This document shows, piece after piece, positions 56,442 to 64,000 of a DNA stretch of 64,000 bases. The DNA is from Bacteroidales bacterium (lineage in GTDB: Bacteria > Bacteroidota > Bacteroidia > Bacteroidales > GCA-2748055). A model generated the notes under the pieces. The model was not told the origin of the DNA. It did not search any database and saw only the letters and a list, made by a program, of their open reading frames with translations. The DNA is taken from positions 1-64,000 of the forward strand of contig JARGFP010000018.1 in assembly GCA_029210585.1 (NCBI GenBank). Direction: 5' to 3'. Numbering within the stretch: position 1 is the first letter of the stretch; each line of letters begins with the position of its first letter. The translations under genes and the position numbers were made by a program.

Positions 56442-56558
56442 ATGAAAGTCAGAGCATCAGTAAAAAAGCGCAGTGCGGAATGCAAGATCGTTCGCAGAAA
56501 AGGACGCTTATACGTTATTAACAAGAAAAATCCCAAGTTCAAGCAACGTCAGGGATAA
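56442..56558 (+). CDS. rpmJ: 50S ribosomal protein L36, zinc-free form
   Basis: bL36, 38 residues, too short for ordinary ORF listing. [20 protein letters not shown] and then [18 protein letters not shown]. Of the four zinc ligands in the common form (three Cys and one His) only one Cys (residue 14) is left, so it cannot hold zinc. Located in the usual place between infA and rpsM. Confidence 0.97.
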   Translation: MKVRASVKKRSAECKIVRRKGRLYVINKKNPKFKQRQG

Positions 56559-56587
56559 TCTTTAACAGAAACAATTAAAAAAAGAAT

Positions 56588-56965
56588 ATGGCTAGAATCG
56601 TTGGCGTAGATTTGCCGAAAAACAAAAGGGGAGAGATTGGGCTTACCTATATTTTCGGAATCGGAAGAAGTTCCGCCCAGAAGATCCTCGATGAGGCTGG
56701 TGTTGACAGGAATGTCAAGGTCCAGGACTGGAATGACGAACAGGTGAACACGATCCGGAAAATCGTGAACGAGAGTTACAAGGTGGAAGGTGAGCTCAGA
56801 TCCTCCGTCCAGATGAACATCAAGCGACTGATGGACATCGGCTCCTACCGTGGCATCCGTCACCGTATCGGTCTGCCCGTAAGGGGACAGAGTACGAAGA
56901 ACAATGCACGGACAAGGAAAGGTCGTAAGAAGACAGTTGCAAATAAAAAGAAAGCAGTTAAATAA
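56588..56965 (+). CDS. rpsM: 30S ribosomal protein S13
   Basis: uS13, 125 residues, contacts the P-site tRNA and L5. [26 protein letters not shown] and the basic tail [17 protein letters not shown] are conserved. Confidence 0.98.
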   Translation: MARIVGVDLPKNKRGEIGLTYIFGIGRSSAQKILDEAGVDRNVKVQDWNDEQVNTIRKIVNESYKVEGELRSSVQMNIKRLMDIGSYRGIRHRIGLPVRGQSTKNNARTRKGRKKTVANKKKAVK

Positions 56966-56977
56966 GAAGATCATAAC

Positions 56978-57367
56978 ATGGCTAAGAAGACAGGATCATC
57001 AAAGAAGCGTACCGTTAAGGTTGAACCCGTTGGAGAGGCGCACATTCACGCTTCTTTCAATAATATTATCATTTCACTGACCAACATCCAGGGACAGGTG
57101 ATCTCATGGGGATCTGCCGGTAAAATGGGATTCCGTGGTTCAAAGAAGAATACGCCTTATGCAGCACAGATGGCAGCACAGGAATGTGCAAAAACTGCCT
57201 ACGACTTTGGACTGAGAAAGGTGAAAGTTTACGTAAAAGGCCCGGGATCAGGCAGGGAATCTGCGATCCGTACCATTCACGGTGCAGGCATCGAGGTGAC
57301 CGAGATCGTTGACGTAACTCCGTTGCCACACAATGGATGCCGTCCGGCCAAAAGAAGAAGAGTATAA
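56978..57367 (+). CDS. rpsK: 30S ribosomal protein S11
   Basis: uS11, 129 residues, on the platform near the E site. [37 protein letters not shown] (split here from the N-terminal basic stretch) and [18 protein letters not shown] at the end are conserved. Confidence 0.98.
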   Translation: MAKKTGSSKKRTVKVEPVGEAHIHASFNNIIISLTNIQGQVISWGSAGKMGFRGSKKNTPYAAQMAAQECAKTAYDFGLRKVKVYVKGPGSGRESAIRTIHGAGIEVTEIVDVTPLPHNGCRPAKRRRV

Positions 57368-57388
57368 TCATATTACAAATAGTTACAG

Positions 57389-57997
57389 ATGGCTAGATAC
57401 AGAGGACCAAAAACGAAAATTGCCAGGAAGTTCGGTGAAGCGATCTACGGTACCGATAAATCTTTTGAGAAAAAGAATTATCCCCCGGGATTCCATGGAA
57501 TGAACAAAAGAAGACGCAAATCTTCTGAATACGGGATCCAGCTGAAAGAAAAGCAAAAGGCAAAATATACCTACGGTGTGCTTGAAAAGCAGTTCCGGAA
57601 CCTTTTTGAAAGAGCTTCACGCAGCAAGGGAATTACAGGCGAGGTACTGCTGCAACTGCTCGAATCGCGTCTCGATAACGTGGTATTCAGACTGGGGATT
57701 GCCCCTTCAAGGGATGGCGCACGCCAGCTTGTCAGCCACCGCCACATCACCGTGAACGGCGAAGTGGTCAGCATTCCCTCTTATACTCTCAAACCGGGCG
57801 ATGTCGTTGGTGTCAGGGAAAGATCCAAATCACTCGTCGTGATCCAGGATGCCCTTGAAAGCAATCGGGCCGGATCTTCTGCATGGCTGGAATGGGACGG
57901 AGCGGCAATGACAGGTAAATTTATGAATCGTCCTGAAAGAGAGGAAATTCCTGAGAACATCAGGGAACAACTCATTGTTGAATTATATTCAAAATAA
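57389..57997 (+). CDS. rpsD: 30S ribosomal protein S4
   Basis: uS4, 202 residues, early 16S binder and, in E. coli, repressor of the alpha operon. The S4 RNA-binding domain [34 protein letters not shown] is conserved. The N-terminus has no Cys knuckle, so this is the zinc-free form. Confidence 0.98.
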   Translation: MARYRGPKTKIARKFGEAIYGTDKSFEKKNYPPGFHGMNKRRRKSSEYGIQLKEKQKAKYTYGVLEKQFRNLFERASRSKGITGEVLLQLLESRLDNVVFRLGIAPSRDGARQLVSHRHITVNGEVVSIPSYTLKPGDVVGVRERSKSLVVIQDALESNRAGSSAWLEWDGAAMTGKFMNRPEREEIPENIREQLIVELYSK

Positions 57998-58016
57998 ACA
58001 ATATACATATTTTATT

Positions 58017-59009
58017 ATGGCCATACTAGCATTCCAGAAACCAGATAAGGTTATTATGCTTGAAGCCGACGATAAGCGCGGCAAATTCGAGTTCAGACCA
58101 CTGGAGCAGGGCTACGGTATCACAATAGGGAACGCCCTTAGAAGGATACTGCTCGCCTCTCTTGAAGGCTTTGCCATTACCACGGTAAAGATCGAAGGTG
58201 TTGAACACGAGTTTTCAACCATCACGGGCGTAATTGAAGACGTCACCGATATCATACTCAACCTGAAGCAAATCCGTTTTAAACAACAGATCGAGGATGT
58301 CAACGAGGAAAAAGTCGTTGTTACCATCTCCGGACAGGATACCTTCAAGGCAGGAGATCTTGGAAAATTCCTGAATGGATTCAAGGTGCTGAACCAGGAT
58401 CTGACCATCTGTCACATGGAATCGGATGTAAAACTCCAGATGGAGCTCAACATTTCAAAAGGACGCGGGTACGTTCCTTCAGACGAGAACAAACCTGCAG
58501 AATCAGAATTCGGACTGATCGCCATCGATTCCATCTATACTCCCATTAAAAATGTGAAGTATGAGATCGAGAATTACAGGGTGGAACAGAAAACCGACTA
58601 CGAGAAACTGGTGATCGATATCGAAACCGATGGCTCCGTTCATCCGAAAGATGCACTGAAAGAGGCAGCCAAGATTCTGATCTACCACTTCATGCTCTTT
58701 TCAGATGAGAAGATCACCCTCGATGCAGACGAAGGCTTCGCCAACGAAGAATTCGACGAGGAGGTGCTGCACATGCGCCAGCTCCTGAAAGCCAAACTGG
58801 TCGACCTCGACCTGTCGGTAAGGGCACTGAACTGCCTGAAAGCGGCAGAGGTGGAAACACTGGGCGACCTGGTGAAATTCAACAAAAACGATTTGTTGAA
58901 ATTCAGGAACTTTGGTAAAAAATCACTGACAGAACTTGAAGAACTCCTGGCATCCATGAACCTCAGCTTTGGTCTGGATACCAGCAAATACAAACTTGAC
59001 AAGGATTAA
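58017..59009 (+). CDS. rpoA: RNA polymerase alpha subunit
   Basis: 330 residues from the ATG at 58017 ([18 protein letters not shown]); the frame is open 14 codons further upstream into rpsD. N-terminal dimerisation domain ([24 protein letters not shown] and [12 protein letters not shown]), a linker near 235-250, and a C-terminal DNA/activator-binding domain ([42 protein letters not shown]). The C-terminal domain keeps the helix used for UP-element contact. Five bp before rplQ. Confidence 0.98.
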   Translation: MAILAFQKPDKVIMLEADDKRGKFEFRPLEQGYGITIGNALRRILLASLEGFAITTVKIEGVEHEFSTITGVIEDVTDIILNLKQIRFKQQIEDVNEEKVVVTISGQDTFKAGDLGKFLNGFKVLNQDLTICHMESDVKLQMELNISKGRGYVPSDENKPAESEFGLIAIDSIYTPIKNVKYEIENYRVEQKTDYEKLVIDIETDGSVHPKDALKEAAKILIYHFMLFSDEKITLDADEGFANEEFDEEVLHMRQLLKAKLVDLDLSVRALNCLKAAEVETLGDLVKFNKNDLLKFRNFGKKSLTELEELLASMNLSFGLDTSKYKLDKD

Positions 59010-59014
59010 TTGAG

Positions 59015-61166
<2,152 letters not shown>

Positions 61167-61194
61167 GAACCAACCCTAACCCGCCAATTACATC

Positions 61195-61230
61195 AAAAAA
61201 ACCTTCTGCTGAAAAGCAGGAGGTTTTTTT
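61195..61230 (+). terminator. Intrinsic terminator of eno
   Basis: ACCTTCTGCT (61201-61210), GAAA loop, AGCAGGAGGT (61215-61224), then a run of T to 61230; an A-run in front allows function in both directions. Confidence 0.9.
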
Positions 61231-61342
61231 ATCTCCCCATCTTCATTTCTTCCCTAAACTTTCCTATCTAAATATTGAAATAATTACATATATATAGTAT
61301 ATTGTAAAGCACTTTTGCAATCAATGATCAAACTGTAACAAT

Positions 61343-62656
61343 ATGTCAAACCTGAAACAAAAACTGAAAGACAAAATTGACCTCTGGAGACCGCGGACAG
61401 CGAAGCTGATCAAGGAACACGGCGATGTAGTGATCGACCAGGTAACGATCGGTCAGGCCATTGGCGGCATGCGCGGACTGAAGAGCCTGGTTACCGATAT
61501 CTCCTACCTGGATCCGCAGGAAGGGATCAGGTACAGGGGGTACACACTTCCCGAGGTATTTGAGAAATTGCCCAAACCCACAGGAGCCGAGATGCCCTAC
61601 GTGGAAGGGGCATTGTACCTGTTGCTCACAGGAGATATCCCCACCGATAAAGAGGTTGCAGATGTGGCGGACGAGTTCAACAAGCGCCGGATCCTGCCAA
61701 GGTACGTGTATGAAGTGATCGATGCTTTTCCGTCCGTTTCCCACCCCATGGCGATCTTTTCCACGGCCATCCTGACAATGCACCGCGAATCATTCTTTTC
61801 AAAGAAATACCATGCCGGGATCAACAAAAATGATTACTGGGACCCGATGTATGAAGACAGCCTGAACCTGCTGGCCAAACTCCCCGAGATCGCATCCTAT
61901 ATTTATGCCAAGCTCTACCGCGACGGGAACAGAATCCAGTCGAATCCCAACATGGATATGGGTGGAAACTACGCCCACATGATGGGAATCCCGAAACCGT
62001 ATGATGATGTGTCCAGGATGCATTTCATTATCCATGCCGACCACGAAAGCGGGAACGTCAGTGCCCATACCGGTCACCTCGTGGGAAGCTCCCTTTCCGA
62101 CGTGTACCTGTCCATCTCAGCAATGATCAACGGACTCGCCGGGCCATTGCACGGACTCGCCAACCAGGAGGTGCTCCGGTGGCTGCAGGACCTGGTGCAC
62201 CGTATGGACGGAAAAGTTCCTACCAGGGAGGAGATCAAGCAGTTCGTCTGGGATACCCTCAATTCAGGACAGGTGATCCCGGGATACGGTCACGCCGTTC
62301 TCAGGAAAACCGACCCGAGGTACTCCCTGCAGCGTGAATTCTGCCTGAACCACCTGAAAGATGACCTGCTGTTCAAGTATACCGATATACTCTACCAGGT
62401 GGTCCCCGATATTCTCAAGGAACACGGCAAGGCCAAAAATCCATGGCCCAACGTGGATGCACAGTCGGGCGTGATACAATGGCACTATGGTGTTACTGAA
62501 TACGACTTCTATACCGTCCTGTTCGGTATCGGCAGATCCATCGGGATCACTGCCAATCTTATCTGGGACCGCGCACTCGGATATCCCCTGGAAAGACCGA
62601 AATCTGTCACCACGGAGATGCTCGAAAAAATGGCCATGAAATCCAAAATGAAATAA
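61343..62656 (+). CDS. gltA: Citrate synthase, mitochondrial-like (type I)
   Basis: First enzyme of the citric acid cycle, oxaloacetate plus acetyl-CoA to citrate; 437 residues. The sequence is close to the eukaryotic mitochondrial form: YRGYTLPEVFEKLP, SDHE-like HADHESGNVSAHTGHLVGSSLSD, PLHGLANQEVL with His270, PGYGHAVLRKTDPRYSLQREF with His317, NPWPNVDAQSG with Asp372, and LERPKSVTTEML. The usual bacterial GltA features are absent. A -7-like CACTTTTG (61310-61317) is imperfect. Confidence 0.95.
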   Translation: MSNLKQKLKDKIDLWRPRTAKLIKEHGDVVIDQVTIGQAIGGMRGLKSLVTDISYLDPQEGIRYRGYTLPEVFEKLPKPTGAEMPYVEGALYLLLTGDIPTDKEVADVADEFNKRRILPRYVYEVIDAFPSVSHPMAIFSTAILTMHRESFFSKKYHAGINKNDYWDPMYEDSLNLLAKLPEIASYIYAKLYRDGNRIQSNPNMDMGGNYAHMMGIPKPYDDVSRMHFIIHADHESGNVSAHTGHLVGSSLSDVYLSISAMINGLAGPLHGLANQEVLRWLQDLVHRMDGKVPTREEIKQFVWDTLNSGQVIPGYGHAVLRKTDPRYSLQREFCLNHLKDDLLFKYTDILYQVVPDILKEHGKAKNPWPNVDAQSGVIQWHYGVTEYDFYTVLFGIGRSIGITANLIWDRALGYPLERPKSVTTEMLEKMAMKSKMK

Positions 62657-62678
62657 TACTTTCCATTCGGAAACAGGA

Positions 62679-62707
62679 ACCGGGGCCCATCCAGCTCCGG
62701 TTTTTTT
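62679..62707 (+). terminator. Intrinsic terminator of gltA
   Basis: ACCGGGGC (62679-62686), 7-nt loop, GCTCCGGT (62694-62701) with one G-U pair, then seven T. Confidence 0.85.
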
Positions 62708-62751
62708 GGCGCATTTATCAGCAAAAAATAGCTATTAAACACCTATTATTG

Positions 62752-62759
62752 TATATTTG
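62752..62759 (+). promoter_or_regulatory. -7 element of the SpoIIE-type phosphatase gene
   Basis: TATATTTG matches TAnnTTTG, 39 bp before the ATG at 62799; no good -33. Confidence 0.5.
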
Positions 62760-62798
62760 TCACAGATTAAAAGCTATTCATCCAATTCGTAGGTTTTC

Positions 62799-63920
62799 AT
62801 GTTATTCAGACATCATGCGTCGATTTTGCTGTTGCTGTCGGGTAGTTTACTGCTGTTGCAGGAACTGGCCTGGGCCGGATTTGCGTCCTCTCCGGTACTG
62901 AAAGCGTCTCTGATGCCGGGCCGGGTTGCTGAACGGTGGATATTGTTCACCCTGCTCATTGTATCCTGGGTATTGTTCCGTGTGCGCACACGCTCGCTGC
63001 GAAAAAGCAACATGGTGTTGCAGCAGAAGGAGGTTGCTGCGCAGGAAGTATTGCAGCAGAGGAACCTGTTGAGGCGCAGGAACAAGAGTTTCGAGGACAG
63101 CCTGAAATATGCGCAGCGGATCCAGTATGCCATGTTCACAAGTGAATCAGAGATCCGGAAAATGTTCCCCGAGTCCTTTATTTTCCAGCGACCAAAGGAC
63201 ATCGTCAGCGGGGATTTCTACTGGGCCCGGAAGGTCGGGAGCCGGATATTCCTCGCGGTTGCGGACTGTACCGGGCACGGTGTTCCGGGAGCATTCATGT
63301 CACTGATCGGACTGGAGTTTTTCCGGCAGATTGTCGGCACGCAGGGGATCCATCAGCCATCGCATATACTGAATGAGATCAACCGCAATTTCGACCTTGT
63401 CTTCGACAACATGGATGAGCTGCACATGCGGGATGGAATGGACCTTTCCTTTTGTTCCATCGATATTGTCAGCAGGAAGCTGGAGTTTGCAGGCGCTTTT
63501 AATCCCGTATACATTATCCGTAACGCGGAGATCATCGAGATCAAAGGCGATAAGATCATGATCGGTCCGCATATCGGAGTCGACCGGGTGCCTTTCATGA
63601 ACCACGAGTTCGACCTGGAGGAGGAGGATATCATTTACCTCTTTTCAGATGGTTTTGCCGACCAGTTCGGGGGTCCGGAAGGCAAAAAATACATGTACAG
63701 GAGGTTCCGGCACCTCCTGTTATCCATCTACAACCAACCCTTGTCCGTGCAGCGGCACATATTGGAGAAGAGTCTGAATGAATGGAAGGGCGGACTCGAA
63801 CAGGTCGATGATATCCTGGTTCTTGGTGTGAAGCCTTTACAGAAAACCAGTTCCTGGTTTTACAACAGGGATTTGATCCTTTCCACCAGTTCATCCACCT
63901 GGAAAGGTTTGCTGAGGTAA
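62799..63920 (+). CDS. Membrane-bound SpoIIE-type PP2C phosphatase
   Basis: Serine phosphatase of the SpoIIE group, 373 residues. Two hydrophobic segments near the start (about 8-27 and 46-64), a coiled coil (about 68-105), then the PP2C-like domain with metal-binding Asp139 (IVSGDFYW), Asp156 ([15 protein letters not shown]), and Asp284 ([11 protein letters not shown]). Such proteins often act on anti-sigma-factor antagonists or other STAS proteins, or on signal chains with histidine kinases. The family domain ends near LVLGVKPL (about residue 347); the last 26 residues are not conserved and are antisense to the next gene. Confidence 0.88.
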   Translation: MLFRHHASILLLLSGSLLLLQELAWAGFASSPVLKASLMPGRVAERWILFTLLIVSWVLFRVRTRSLRKSNMVLQQKEVAAQEVLQQRNLLRRRNKSFEDSLKYAQRIQYAMFTSESEIRKMFPESFIFQRPKDIVSGDFYWARKVGSRIFLAVADCTGHGVPGAFMSLIGLEFFRQIVGTQGIHQPSHILNEINRNFDLVFDNMDELHMRDGMDLSFCSIDIVSRKLEFAGAFNPVYIIRNAEIIEIKGDKIMIGPHIGVDRVPFMNHEFDLEEEDIIYLFSDGFADQFGGPEGKKYMYRRFRHLLLSIYNQPLSVQRHILEKSLNEWKGGLEQVDDILVLGVKPLQKTSSWFYNRDLILSTSSSTWKGLLR

Positions 63921-64000
63921 TCGTCAGCACCTGCTGCCAGGCAATGGTCCCTGTCGCCCGCAAGGGCATTGGCTGTGATGGCAATGATCGGTATCCGGTT
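63860..64000 (-). CDS. 3' end of a receiver-domain protein (hybrid kinase or response regulator)
   Basis: From the window end down to TAA (63862-63860) the minus strand codes 46 residues: [15 protein letters not shown], then [16 protein letters not shown] and [12 protein letters not shown]. This is the last third of a CheY-like receiver domain, with the conserved Thr (ITA) and Lys (SKPF). The phospho-acceptor Asp is outside the window. Domain ends of hybrid histidine kinases often look like this. It overlaps the end of the convergent phosphatase gene by 61 bp. Confidence 0.85.
   Translation of the reverse strand, partial: NRIPIIAITANALAGDRDHCLAAGADDYLSKPFQVDELVERIKSLL

Overview
The window reads as chromosomal DNA of a member of the Bacteroidota, probably Bacteroidales or a relative. 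Four things support this. Gene starts are repeatedly preceded by the phylum's -7 element TAnnTTTG (a dozen sites, several with TTG 18-20 nt upstream). Most start codons, including nearly all ribosomal ones, lack a Shine-Dalgarno sequence. Phylum-typical proteins are present (DUF4290, DUF5683, a gliding-type C-terminal domain protein, a second EF-G-like GTPase). The ribosomal proteins carry Bacteroidota-style features such as zinc-free L36. No rRNA, tRNA or CRISPR array was seen.

Layout. 1-650: 3' part of an IS1595-type transposase. 890-6900: parA-parB, a DUF5683 protein, an MltD-like lytic transglycosylase with two LysM domains, and an SGNH esterase-like protein. 6937-20855: an envelope or exopolysaccharide region with two MBOAT O-acyltransferases (each next to an SGNH or AlgJ-like partner), two family-2 glycosyltransferases, two large polytopic membrane proteins, a flippase-like protein coupled to a predicted toroid protein, and an exported 1-Cys peroxiredoxin. 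21025-31606, all on the minus strand: nitronate monooxygenase-like enzyme, a sigma-54-activator-like response regulator without a DNA-binding domain, Ppx/GppA phosphatase, ABC-2 exporter pair, dnaJ-grpE, a TMEM64-like protein and a cell-surface CHU_C protein. 31804-36329: uvrD/pcrA, DUF4290 and murA.

36479-39276 is an AT-rich accessory islet: an MNT/HEPN toxin-antitoxin pair whose HEPN gene is frameshifted, a TlpA-like lipoprotein, a PIN/antitoxin pair with a clear operator-like promoter, and several repeats including two copies of an 84-bp hairpin-forming element. 39277-41433 is an EF-G paralogue. 41733-59803 is one nearly gapless block joining the str, S10, spc and alpha ribosomal operons (rpsL to rplQ, including fusA, secY, map, infA and rpoA; no tuf). 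eno and gltA follow, each with a good intrinsic terminator. The window ends with a SpoIIE-type phosphatase overlapping, tail to tail, the 3' end of a receiver-domain gene.

The most unusual parts are the accessory islet, the toroid-flippase pair inside the acetylated-polysaccharide region, the HTH-less sigma-54 activator with a GAFTSA loop, the in-frame 51-bp duplication in ppx, the long acidic tail on L17, and MurA with Asp in place of the active-site Cys. Start codons were chosen by homology, signal peptides and spacing; several differ from the longest possible reading frame and this is stated where it applies.
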